Positions 1-7,143 of a stretch of DNA of 31,658 nucleotides are shown here, one piece after another. Made by a program: the position numbers and the translations under genes. Every line of letters begins with the position of its first letter. Position 1 is the first letter of the stretch. Origin of the DNA: JALCLA01 sp965653565 (GTDB lineage: Bacteria; Pseudomonadota; Gammaproteobacteria; Xanthomonadales; Xanthomonadaceae); the NCBI GenBank assembly GCA_965653565.1, contig CBFHAI010000055.1, forward strand, positions 1 through 31,658, read 5' to 3'. Under the pieces are notes generated by a model that was given only the letters and a program-made list of their open reading frames with translations, had not been told where the DNA came from and searched no databases.

Positions 1-63
1 CCGGGCACTGCGGGGCGCGCATCTTACTCAAAGCCGCTCGTGAATTGGAAGAGGCAATATCGA

Positions 64-1287
64 TCAGATCGCTGTTTCGGTTCCGACCAAGCGCACGCGC
101 GCGAAATTTCGCTTGCCTATGGCGAGCACGCCTTCGAAACCCGCGACGAAAACACGCTGTGCGTCTTCAAAAACTTCGCCGTCGACGCGCACGGCGCGTT
201 CTTTCAGTTTGCGGCTCGCCTCGGAGTTGCTAGTTGCCAATCCGGTAGCCGTCAGTAGCGCCGCGATTCGCACGCCGGCGGCGCTAACCGCGATATCCGT
301 GGTCGGTAGCAAGGCCGTGTCGCCTTCACCGCGCACCGCCGCGTTCCAGCCGGCGATGGCGAGTTCGGCGGCGCTCGCATCGTGAAAGCGCGTGGTGAGT
401 TCGCGCGCCAGCCGCAGCTTCAAGTCGCGCGGATTCAGCCCACCCGAGGCGATGTCGGCTTTCAACTTGGCCAGTTCCGATAGCGAGATTTCGAAGCTGA
501 GCAACTCGATCCAGCGCCACATCAACTCGTCGCCGATCTTCATCGTCTTGGTGACGATATCGATGGCGGGCTCGTTGATGCCGATGTAATTGCCGAGCGA
601 TTTCGACATCTTGTTGACGCCGTCGAGGCCTTCGAGCAACGGCATCGTCAACACGATCTGCGGCAATTGGCCCGCGCCCTCCTGCAGGCCCCGGCCCATC
701 AGCAGATTGAATTTCTGATCCGTGCCGCCCAGTTCGACATCGGCTTTCAGCGCGACCGAGTCGTAACCTTGCACGAGCGGATAGAGGAATTCGTGGATCG
801 CGATCGATTGCTGCGCGGCGTAGCGCTTGGCGAAATCGTCGCGCTCGAGCATGCGCGCCACGGTGTGTTGCCCGGCGAGCTTGATCATGTCGGCCGCGCT
901 CATGCGGTCGAACCATTCGGAGTTGAACCGCACTTCGGTGCGATCGCGATCGAGTACCTTGAAGACCTGGTCGCGATAGGTCTGCGCATTGGCTTCGACG
1001 TCGTCGCGGGTCAGCGGCTTGCGGGTGACGTTCTTGCCGGTGGGGTCCCCGATCATCCCGGTGAAGTCGCCGATCAGGAAGATCACCTGATGACCCAGAT
1101 CCTGGAATTGGCGCATCTTGTTGAGCAGTACCGTGTGACCGATGTGCAGATCCGGCGCGGTCGGGTCGAAGCCGGCCTTGATGCGCAGCGGACGGTCGAG
1201 CTTGAGGCGCGCCTCGAGTTCTTCGAGCTTAAGTATCTCGTGGGCGCCACGCGCGATCAGGTCGAGGGAGTCTTGCAGTGTCGTCAC
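64..1287 (-). CDS. tyrS: Tyrosyl-tRNA synthetase
   Basis: Class I aminoacyl-tRNA synthetase that activates tyrosine with ATP and loads tRNA-Tyr in the cytoplasm. The 407-aa product has the signature HIGH at residues 48-51 and an intact KMSKS at 226-230, with the tyrosine-pocket segment GGTDQKFN around 187-194. The last ~65 residues (NSEASRKLKERAVRVDGEVF) are an S4-type RNA-binding domain. Full length for the family; overall wording resembles the TyrZ branch found in Pseudomonas. The start is a GTG preceded on the minus strand by GGAAAG at a suitable distance. It stands alone: the next minus-strand gene upstream ends about 175 bp away, so it probably has its own promoter in the 1288-1463 gap. 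Confidence 0.97.
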   Translation of the reverse strand: MTTLQDSLDLIARGAHEILKLEELEARLKLDRPLRIKAGFDPTAPDLHIGHTVLLNKMRQFQDLGHQVIFLIGDFTGMIGDPTGKNVTRKPLTRDDVEANAQTYRDQVFKVLDRDRTEVRFNSEWFDRMSAADMIKLAGQHTVARMLERDDFAKRYAAQQSIAIHEFLYPLVQGYDSVALKADVELGGTDQKFNLLMGRGLQEGAGQLPQIVLTMPLLEGLDGVNKMSKSLGNYIGINEPAIDIVTKTMKIGDELMWRWIELLSFEISLSELAKLKADIASGGLNPRDLKLRLARELTTRFHDASAAELAIAGWNAAVRGEGDTALLPTTDIAVSAAGVRIAALLTATGLATSNSEASRKLKERAVRVDGEVFEDAQRVFVAGFEGVLAIGKRNFARVRLVGTETAI

Positions 1288-1374
1288 GAGTCTTTCCTGC
1301 CGCGGCGGATGCCACGGTTCGTAGGCTGAGCGAAGGAGCCGCGCCGCGTGCTTGGGAATGACGCGGACGGGGCG

Positions 1375-1400
1375 GCCTAGTCTACATCTAGGCTATTTTT
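1375..1400. other. Small inverted repeat next to a T run upstream of tyrS
   Basis: GCCTAG (1375-1380) and CTAGGC (1388-1393) are perfect inverted repeats around a 7-nt loop, followed on the plus strand by TATTTTT. It looks like a terminator on the plus strand, but no plus-strand gene precedes it. On the minus strand it lies in the tyrS upstream region, where it could instead be an operator or part of the promoter. Function unresolved. Confidence 0.3.
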
Positions 1401-1463
1401 CTGCGCAGGCCCGACGGAGGTCAGAACCAAACGTGCGTTCGGTACGCGGTCTTGCGGCTCTCA

Positions 1464-2138
1464 CTACGGGATTGCGGAGATCTGGCGCAGGACCAATGTG
1501 GACGCAGCAGGCTTGTCGATCGCACCATTGGTCGGGGATGAGCGCGCCGACGACGATCCGGAGGCGCACGCGGAGTCGAGATGCTCTGCCGTGGGAGAGC
1601 GCCCGGCTCGCTCGCACGCCATTTGCAACGACGCACGTTCGCGGTCGATATGCTCCCAATCTTCCGCCGACAACGACAAACACAGCGGCGGAGGCAAGGT
1701 GAGGTCGACGGGGAGCGCCGCGCAGACGACTCGATAGGCTTCGATCAGCATTGCGACCCGGCTTAGCCGGCTGGGTGCGCCCGATACCAATCCAATGTGA
1801 GCGCCGACGAGTCGCACGATGAGGTGCCGAAGCGATTGGGCCAGCATCGATTGCACTGTTGGCTCGATCCGATCGAAGAGAACTTGTAGCCTGACGACGC
1901 GGGATCGGCATCCGATGGCTGCGTTCCGTCGCTCGACATAGTTCCGCACCAGGCTGGCTCGGATCCGGCGGGGCAATACTTCACCGAATCCGTTCGAACC
2001 CGACGCCAGAATCTCGCGGTAGAGAAGGCGGACGACATCGAGCGAGAAGTAAATTTCGCCGATCGGTCCGGCTATCGTCTGCATGCGATTCATTTCCTGC
2101 CCCGCTCGCCGCATGACTCGTTGAATGCCTGACGGCAT
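1464..2138 (-). CDS. Unknown 224-aa protein under the shared ECF-type promoter
   Basis: I do not recognise the family. The product is soluble, without signal peptide or membrane span, and rich in Arg, Leu and Val; residues ~25-175 look like a continuous helical protein, while the last ~50 residues are low-complexity and Ser/Ala-rich. Several ATGs compete: 2138, 2114, 2093 and 2084. The last has AGGA about 10 nt upstream and would give 206 aa. GC content is visibly lower than in the neighbours. It is supported as a gene mainly by the strong promoter-like element at 2341-2366 aimed at it, although the leader is long (about 200 nt) and contains a 140-bp inverted-repeat element. A pseudogene or partial gene is possible. 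Confidence 0.5.
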   Translation of the reverse strand: MPSGIQRVMRRAGQEMNRMQTIAGPIGEIYFSLDVVRLLYREILASGSNGFGEVLPRRIRASLVRNYVERRNAAIGCRSRVVRLQVLFDRIEPTVQSMLAQSLRHLIVRLVGAHIGLVSGAPSRLSRVAMLIEAYRVVCAALPVDLTLPPPLCLSLSAEDWEHIDRERASLQMACERAGRSPTAEHLDSACASGSSSARSSPTNGAIDKPAASTLVLRQISAIP

Positions 2139-2190
2139 CGGATCGCATCGCTATGCCCCACTCGCTTCTGGATGGCCGGTGAGGAAAAGT

Positions 2191-2330
2191 GAAGACCCCG
2201 GGGCAACTCGGTCAGGGGGTTGCGTTTCGGCAGGGACGCTGGAACCGATCGGGGGGATGGTTCCAGACACCGAACCTTCACTCCGCAAAGCGTACGGGAG
2301 CGAGAGGGCGCTGGTCGCCCCGGGGTCTTC
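2191..2330. repeat. 140-bp element bounded by perfect 14-bp inverted repeats
   Basis: GAAGACCCCGGGGC at 2191-2204 is matched exactly in inverted orientation at 2317-2330. Inside, an 8-bp stem CTGGAACC / GGTTCCAG (minus-strand sense) encloses a C-rich loop. No clear target-site duplication is seen at the edges. It is either a miniature inverted-repeat element or a structured RNA leader closed by a long stem; it begins a few bases downstream of the promoter-like site at 2341-2366, about where transcription should start. Confidence 0.6.
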
Positions 2331-2340
2331 AAAATATATA

Positions 2341-2366
2341 AACGTCCGGGTTGGCGAAATCGCACA
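2341..2366 (-). promoter_or_regulatory. Shared ECF-type promoter element, copy E
   Basis: Read on the minus strand this is TGTGCGATTTCG-CCAACCCGGA-CGTT, one of five copies. It points at the unknown gene starting at or below 2138. Immediately upstream of the -35-like part lie two A tracts on the minus strand (complement of 2369-2396), resembling an UP element. Confidence 0.65.
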
Positions 2367-2434
2367 ACTTTTTTCGATTTTTTTTCGACCGCGAGTTACA
2401 CGGTTGAAATCGGCCAACGCGCGCGTCGTTTGAC

Positions 2435-2983
2435 TCAGGAAACGTCGGCCAAGACTGCCGCATCGCGCTTGCGACTCAGCACGTCGCGTTTCCATCCGAA
2501 CCCGCCACTGATTTGTGCCAGGGCCGCGACGTATTGCGTACGATCGAACTTGAAGGAGCCGAGTTCGGCGTAGCTCCAGACCCGCATGCCTTCGCCGCTG
2601 CGTCGCAACTGGCAGAAATTCGACCAGGTGACGACGCGCGCTCCGTACTGCACCCGCATGGCCAACGGCCAGCAATCCTTGTAGCCGCAGCCACAGTTGA
2701 GCAAGGCCGCGCCGACATGTTTGCGTGCCGCCACCGGCTTGCCGGCCAGTTCGTCGCGCCCTTCGAGAATCGCCAGTAGTCGTTCGTCGCCGACGGGCCA
2801 AACATAGTTGCCTGCCAGCAACGGCGCCCCCTCCCGCTGCGCCTGCCCGGCTTCGACCGCAGCCAACAGGTCGATCAGGCTGATGCCGTCGATATGCATC
2901 GCGATGCGCCGCGAGCCCATGCGTACGCCGCGCTCCGGCGCCTGGGCCACCACCGAAAAGTGCACCCGATTGAGTAGATTCAT
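2435..2983 (-). CDS. Conserved unknown protein with a CxCxxxxCWPL motif
   Basis: 182-aa soluble protein. It carries NCGCGYKDCWPL at about 115-126, then VTWSNFCQ, and a C-terminal FDRTQYVAAL. This combination (Cys cluster with CWPL, a WS-F segment, and FDRxQY-AL) recalls an uncharacterised bacterial family, frequent in actinobacteria, for which I know no function; the three cysteines could bind a metal. The ATG at 2983 is chosen because a longer reading would run through the divergent promoters at 3048-3120. A copy of the shared promoter (3048-3073) ends 64 nt before this ATG, placing the gene in the same proposed regulon as the divergent sigma-factor gene. Confidence 0.7.
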   Translation of the reverse strand: MNLLNRVHFSVVAQAPERGVRMGSRRIAMHIDGISLIDLLAAVEAGQAQREGAPLLAGNYVWPVGDERLLAILEGRDELAGKPVAARKHVGAALLNCGCGYKDCWPLAMRVQYGARVVTWSNFCQLRRSGEGMRVWSYAELGSFKFDRTQYVAALAQISGGFGWKRDVLSRKRDAAVLADVS

Positions 2984-3047
2984 GCTTGACCTGGCTGGGT
3001 ATGCGATCGAGGTGACGACGAGCCTTCGGATCGCCATCCCCCAAAAG

Positions 3048-3073
3048 AACGTCGCAGCGCGCCGAATCGCACA
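3048..3073 (-). promoter_or_regulatory. Shared ECF-type promoter element, copy B
   Basis: Minus-strand reading TGTGCGATTCGG-CGCGCTGCGA-CGTT. It points at the 182-aa unknown starting at 2983. It stands back to back with copy A, with 21 bp between their -35-like ends. Confidence 0.6.
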
Positions 3074-3094
3074 TGGCAGTCGACGAAAGGAATC

Positions 3095-3120
3095 TGTGCG
3101 ATTTCGCCTAGTGCATCGTT
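3095..3120 (+). promoter_or_regulatory. Shared ECF-type promoter element, copy A
   Basis: Plus-strand reading TGTGCGATTTCG-CCTAGTGCAT-CGTT. It ends 52 nt before the ATG of the sigma-like gene at 3173. Confidence 0.65.
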
Positions 3121-3172
3121 TTCTAGTTCGTGGCGCACATTTCCGACGGCGCCCACGGGGAGAGGCGTTGCG

Positions 3173-3790
3173 ATGGATGCAGTGATAGCCGCGAGCAATC
3201 GGGTCGAACGTGCCGAGCGTGTCGAACGCGCCGTGGAGAGCCCGCCGAGGCACGCGGCCAACTCCAAACCGATGGATCGACCGGAGCTGGCCGAGTTGAT
3301 CGGTCGTTTCACCCGGTACGTGCGGGCCAGACTGCGCACGCACGACCTCGCGCGCCACGGGCTCGACGAAGACGACATCGAACAGGAGGTACGCATCCGC
3401 CTGTGGGCGATGCTCGATCGCGATCCCGACAAGGCGCTGCCGCCGGCCTACATCCAGAAAATCATATTTTCCGTCGTGGTGGATGCGGTGCGCCGCGAGC
3501 GTACGCGCGGCCGCGAGTGGGCGACGGATTTCGATCCGGAGAACAGCCAGTTCGTCGACCACGGCTGGCAACCGGACGTGGTGGTATCGAACCTGCAATG
3601 GGCCCGCCGGCTCACGGCAGGCCTGGGCGAACTCGGGCCGAGACGCCGTCGGCCGGTGCAGCTGTTTCTGCTCGGCTACACGATGCGCGAAACCGCCGAG
3701 GCGCTCGGCTTGAGCGTGGATGCCGCGAGCAAACTGGTCCGCCGCGGCCTCGCCGATCTGCGCAAGACGCTCGCAGGCCAGCCGGAATAG
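3173..3790 (+). CDS. Sigma-70 family (ECF-like) RNA polymerase sigma factor
   Basis: 205-aa protein with sigma region 2 and region 4 only. The region 2 core is LDEDDIEQEVRIRLW (about 69-83), matching the usual DAEDLVQEVFLRLW pattern and keeping the acidic residues. Region 4 is a helix-turn-helix ending the protein: GYTMRETAEALGLSVDAASK then LVRRGLADLRK. The first ~33 residues are extra and charged; a second Met at residue 34 (3272) is a possible alternative start, but the ATG at 3173 has GGGGAGAGG about 9 nt upstream and follows the promoter copy A. Being itself under the shared element, it could be an autoregulated master or a secondary sigma factor fed by the one at 4661. Confidence 0.85.
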   Translation: MDAVIAASNRVERAERVERAVESPPRHAANSKPMDRPELAELIGRFTRYVRARLRTHDLARHGLDEDDIEQEVRIRLWAMLDRDPDKALPPAYIQKIIFSVVVDAVRRERTRGREWATDFDPENSQFVDHGWQPDVVVSNLQWARRLTAGLGELGPRRRRPVQLFLLGYTMRETAEALGLSVDAASKLVRRGLADLRKTLAGQPE

Positions 3791-3802
3791 CGCGCGCACG
3801 CT

Positions 3803-4414
3803 TCAAGCCCACGACCAGAGCTGTGGCGAACCCTCTTTCGCGTCGCTCACCTTCGCCTGTGCTGTCGAAGCCGAGCCGATCGCGATCCAGTCCGCACGCA
3901 GCCTGCCGACTTCATCGCGCAATTCCAATGCCGATGAGACGCGCGCCGTGGATCGCAGGCTGGTTGCGCGCTCTACGAGATCCGCGACGCGCCGGTCCAG
4001 TTTCGCAACGCGGCCGGCGAGATCGGCCAGCATGTGGCCCAACTCCACGACATTGGCGGCACGGATCAATTGTCCGGCTGTGAATCGGCCGGTTTCTCCG
4101 GGCTCGCGCACGGCATTGTTCGCCGCACCGGGCAGTGCGATGGCATCCGGGATGTCGATCGATAGGCCGCCCTCCGTGTACTGGACCATCACCGTCCCGC
4201 CTGAGATCCGCAGGAATCCCGAACCCGTCTCATGCGCGGCGCCGACCAGCGAGCACACGTGCTCGACGATCTCCAGCCGGCTGCGCAGGCTCAACCGTCG
4301 CGCCGCGCAGAACTCCAGCACCGATTGCGCCGACGCCGCCGGGTCCGATCGCGGCGACACCGAAAGCAACGCCTGCACGTCGCGGTCGGCCTGATCCATC
4401 GGTTCGCTGTTCAT
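3803..4414 (-). CDS. Probable degenerate kinase C-lobe (pseudokinase) with coiled coil
   Basis: 203-aa soluble protein without an established family. The ATG at 4414 follows GGGGAGAA at a good distance and lies 72 nt after promoter copy C. By eye, residues ~45-150 line up with the C-lobe of a bacterial Ser/Thr kinase. RLEIVEHVCSLVGAAH resembles helix E, FLRISGGTVMVQ sits where HRDLKPSNILV would be, LSIDIPDA sits at DFG, and ANVVELGHMLADLAGR matches SDVYSLGVLLYELLTGR of helix F. The catalytic Asp, the metal-binding Asn and the DFG Asp-Phe-Gly are gone and there is no N-lobe, so it should not phosphorylate. Residues ~145-190 have a heptad-like Leu/Val pattern. It may bind the neighbouring kinase or its sigma substrate. 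The alignment is manual and should be treated as a hypothesis. Confidence 0.6.
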   Translation of the reverse strand: MNSEPMDQADRDVQALLSVSPRSDPAASAQSVLEFCAARRLSLRSRLEIVEHVCSLVGAAHETGSGFLRISGGTVMVQYTEGGLSIDIPDAIALPGAANNAVREPGETGRFTAGQLIRAANVVELGHMLADLAGRVAKLDRRVADLVERATSLRSTARVSSALELRDEVGRLRADWIAIGSASTAQAKVSDAKEGSPQLWSWA

Positions 4415-4486
4415 CGAGTTCTCCCCGGCTGGTTCTCTGAGCAAATCGCAATGCGGGCGTCCGACCACGTGGCGCCTTCGAATAGA

Positions 4487-4512
4487 AACGTCCGAGTGAG
4501 AGAAAACGCACA
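4487..4512 (-). promoter_or_regulatory. Shared ECF-type promoter element, copy C
   Basis: Minus-strand reading TGTGCGTTTTCT-CTCACTCGGA-CGTT. It points at the kinase-like gene starting at 4414, 72 nt away. It is the most diverged copy in the middle, but the 5' TGTGCG and 3' ACTCGGACGTT are intact. Confidence 0.6.
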
Positions 4513-4660
4513 CATTTCCTGACAATGTCGTTTTCAAGCCGTATTTGATTGCATTCCAATCGCGCCAGGAAACCGCAGCACCGAGCCGCCACGCGACACA
4601 GCCCCGGCAGCACATGAGCTATCCTCGTTCGCAGGTTCGCTGCGCATCGGGGATCGCGGA

Positions 4661-5251
4661 ATGACGTTCCGGGGAAGTTTGCCGGGCAGGCTGGAAACCA
4701 CGCTCGATCTTGTCGAACTGACCCAGCGCGGCGACGTTGCCGCCCGTGACCGGCTGGTCGAACGCTACCTGCCGCTGCTCACGCGCTGGGCGCATGGACG
4801 CCTGCCGGAAGAAGCCCGCGATCTGAACGAAACCGCCGATCTGGTGCAGACCGCGCTGATGCGCGCGTTCGAATATTTGCCGCAGTTCTCTTCCGACGGA
4901 CGCGGTGCGTTCTTCGGATTCCTGCGCACCATCGTGATGAATCTGCTGCGCGATGAAATCCGCCGCACCCTGCGCCGTCCGGCCTTCGTCGAGCTGCCGC
5001 CCGAGGCCGTAGACGCCGCCGCATCGCCACTGGCCAGCGCGGTCTCGCTCGAAACGCTGCAGGCCTACGAATACGCGCTGCAGCGGCTCGATGAAGAAAC
5101 GCGCGACTTGGTGATCATGCGGATCGAGCTCGGCCTGCCGCACGAAGACATCGCCGAGCTGACCGGCAGCTCCTCGGCCAATGCCACGCGCATGCGGATC
5201 GCGCGCGCCGTGGCGCGGCTGGCGCAGACGATGCGCGAATATCGGGCCTAG
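4661..5251 (+). CDS. ECF sigma factor, probably of the kinase-controlled (ECF43-like) type
   Basis: 196-aa sigma factor with regions 2 and 4. Region 2 is seen at RLVERYLPLLTRWAHGRLPE and NETADLVQTALMRAFEYLPQF; region 4 is LDEETRDLVIMRIELGLPHEDIAEL followed by its recognition helix. The usual acidic DAED before LVQ is here ETAD, with Thr58 in place of the Ala. In the ECF43 group (EcfP/PknT of Vibrio, EcfK/PknS of Xanthomonas) a threonine near this place is phosphorylated by an adjacent kinase to let the sigma factor bind core polymerase. A Ser/Thr kinase gene lies 4 bp away, convergent. The ATG at 4661 has GGGGA about 8 nt upstream. No copy of the 26-nt element was found before it, so it may be expressed constitutively and activated after translation. 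Group assignment is inferred, not searched. Confidence 0.85.
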   Translation: MTFRGSLPGRLETTLDLVELTQRGDVAARDRLVERYLPLLTRWAHGRLPEEARDLNETADLVQTALMRAFEYLPQFSSDGRGAFFGFLRTIVMNLLRDEIRRTLRRPAFVELPPEAVDAAASPLASAVSLETLQAYEYALQRLDEETRDLVIMRIELGLPHEDIAELTGSSSANATRMRIARAVARLAQTMREYRA

Positions 5252-5255
5252 CGCG

Positions 5256-6866
5256 TCACGGATTGCGCAGGTCGATGCGGCGGACGTGGATGTCCGGCCG
5301 CGTGCGTTCGAGTTCGTCGAGCCATTTTGCGAACGGGCTCGCGCCGGCTGTCGGCGCGCTCGGACGAAGCCCGGACGCGCCGCGCGTCGGTTCGAATCCA
5401 TCCATCGCCAGTGCTCCGTGCAGAACATCGCTGGCACTGCCCGCTTCGACCAACCCGTGTTCGGTCAGCGATGGCAAGGCCTCGGGCGACACGACGATGT
5501 AGAAATGCTCGTCGCCGCCGCGCGAGGTCACCTGCCAGTCCACCGCCTCGTCGCCGACGCGTCCGGGCAGCCGGACTTCGACATTGGCCGGTAGCGGATT
5601 CTGCATCGCGGCTTCGCCGAGCGGAAATAACTGGAACGTGGCCCCGGTGCCGTCTTCATTGACGACGTAGACATGGGCCGGCTCCGCGTAGCGATACGAC
5701 AGCGACAGCCCATCGCCCGGCGCGATCGCGTCGCCGTCGCGCAACGGTTCGCTGCTGCCGTCGGCCACGCGGTGCAGCTGGATGCGCGGCGCGCCCGACA
5801 CGGAGGCCGACGGCCGCAGGAACGGCGAAGCGATCGCAAAAACGACCAGGAGCGCGGCGCCCGCGAGTGCGAAGCGGCGCGTACGTTTCGCCGTCGCTCG
5901 TGGGATCGCGGCGTCGAGAGCGTGTGCAAACTCGCCCACCGACCGGTGTCGCGACGGAAGACTCGGCGCGATCGCGTTTTCGATCGCAGCGATGAGCGCA
6001 GGCGGCAGGTCGGGTCGCAGATCCATCAATCTCGCGCGCTCCTCGCTGCGGTGACGGTCGCGCAGGCGGCCGATCTCGTTGGCTTCGACCGGGAAACGTC
6101 CGCTCGCCAGCCGGAACATCAGCACGCCCAATGCGTAGATGTCGGTGGCGACCGCGGGTTTGGCGCCATCGAATAATTCCGGCGCCAGATACAGCGGCGT
6201 GCCGGTAGTCGCGACCGCATCCCCGGTGACACTGCTCGAGCCGAAATCGACCAGCACCCACCGCCCCGACGCGTGCCGGATGACGTTGCCGGGCTTGATG
6301 TCGCCATGAATCAATCCGTCGGCGTGGATGGCGGCCAACGCGGCGCAAAGTTCCAGCCCGATCACCGCGAGTTCGCCGGCTCCCGGCCGCGGATGCGCGT
6401 TGCTCCAGGTCTCGAGCGATTCGCCGGCGATCAGGTCGGACCAGAAGCCGACGACGCCGGCCTCTTCGACCGCGCCGTGCACACGCAACACGCCGGGATG
6501 ATCGACGCGCGCCATCTTGCGGGCTTCTCGCAACAGCGCGGCACTGTGGTCGGCACTGGGCGCACACAGTTTGAGCGCGACGTCGCGACCGAGCACAGGA
6601 TCGTGCGCCCGATACACCACGCCACTACTGCCCGAACCGATCGGTTCGACGATCTCCAGACCAGCGAAACGCGCGCCCGCGGCCAGCCATCGCGGCTCCA
6701 CCGGCGGCGGCATCGCAGGCGTACGACCCGCCAGCGCTTCGACCGCGCGCAGGCAAGCCAGCAACTCCGGCTCGATGCCGTCGGCCTGCGACCAATCGAT
6801 ATCGGCGCCGTCGGCGATCCGCTCGGCGACGTCGAGCAGTTGGGAGGAAGTCCCGGAAGAGGTCAT
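5256..6866 (-). CDS. Transmembrane Ser/Thr protein kinase with DUF4384-like outer domain
   Basis: 536-aa Hanks-type kinase. The N-terminal ~65 residues are followed by a Gly loop GSGSSG (77-82), the VALK lysine K99, a catalytic loop HGDIKPGN with D189 and N194 (Gly replaces Arg, so a non-RD kinase), DFG at 207-209 and APE at 228-230. A membrane span lies at about 332-350. The exported part (about 360-460) carries DGLSLSYRY, HVYVVNEDGTG, LFP, NPLPAN and LPG, the pattern of DUF4384-type domains. The likely role is to sense an envelope signal outside and phosphorylate a cytoplasmic target; the convergent ECF sigma factor at 4661 is the obvious candidate. Promoter copy D ends 42 nt before the ATG, suggesting positive feedback. 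Confidence 0.92.
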   Translation of the reverse strand: MTSSGTSSQLLDVAERIADGADIDWSQADGIEPELLACLRAVEALAGRTPAMPPPVEPRWLAAGARFAGLEIVEPIGSGSSGVVYRAHDPVLGRDVALKLCAPSADHSAALLREARKMARVDHPGVLRVHGAVEEAGVVGFWSDLIAGESLETWSNAHPRPGAGELAVIGLELCAALAAIHADGLIHGDIKPGNVIRHASGRWVLVDFGSSSVTGDAVATTGTPLYLAPELFDGAKPAVATDIYALGVLMFRLASGRFPVEANEIGRLRDRHRSEERARLMDLRPDLPPALIAAIENAIAPSLPSRHRSVGEFAHALDAAIPRATAKRTRRFALAGAALLVVFAIASPFLRPSASVSGAPRIQLHRVADGSSEPLRDGDAIAPGDGLSLSYRYAEPAHVYVVNEDGTGATFQLFPLGEAAMQNPLPANVEVRLPGRVGDEAVDWQVTSRGGDEHFYIVVSPEALPSLTEHGLVEAGSASDVLHGALAMDGFEPTRGASGLRPSAPTAGASPFAKWLDELERTRPDIHVRRIDLRNP

Positions 6867-6908
6867 GTCGATTCCCGTGTCCGCGGCACAGTCGCCACCT
6901 CATGCAAT

Positions 6909-6934
6909 AACGTTCGAGTAGGCGAAATTGCACA
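6909..6934 (-). promoter_or_regulatory. Shared ECF-type promoter element, copy D
   Basis: Minus-strand reading TGTGCAATTTCG-CCTACTCGAA-CGTT. It points at the kinase gene, whose ATG is 42 nt downstream. Confidence 0.65.
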
Positions 6935-7084
6935 CGGACATCGAAAATTCGATCGAAAGCAGGCTGGGCTGTGGGGCGCCGGTTACCGGCAAGACCGTTC
7001 CGGATCACCCGCGTGGGCCTTGGCTCACCTTCGATGTCGCCGGGTTTGGCCGGCACGCCGGCAACCTCGAAGGAAATGGTCGCG

Positions 7085-7121
7085 CAAACAAAAATGCGCC
7101 GCCTCATCGAGGCAGCGCATT
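7085..7121 (-). terminator. Intrinsic terminator after the small secreted protein gene
   Basis: On the minus strand, AATGCGC pairs with GCGCATT, the stem continues after one mismatch as GCCTC/GAGGC around a 3-nt loop, and a T-rich run (complement of 7085-7092) follows directly. It lies about 22 nt past the stop codon at 7144 and separates this gene from the kinase promoter. Confidence 0.75.
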
Positions 7122-7143
7122 CGAAAACACCGTTGGGTTGTTT

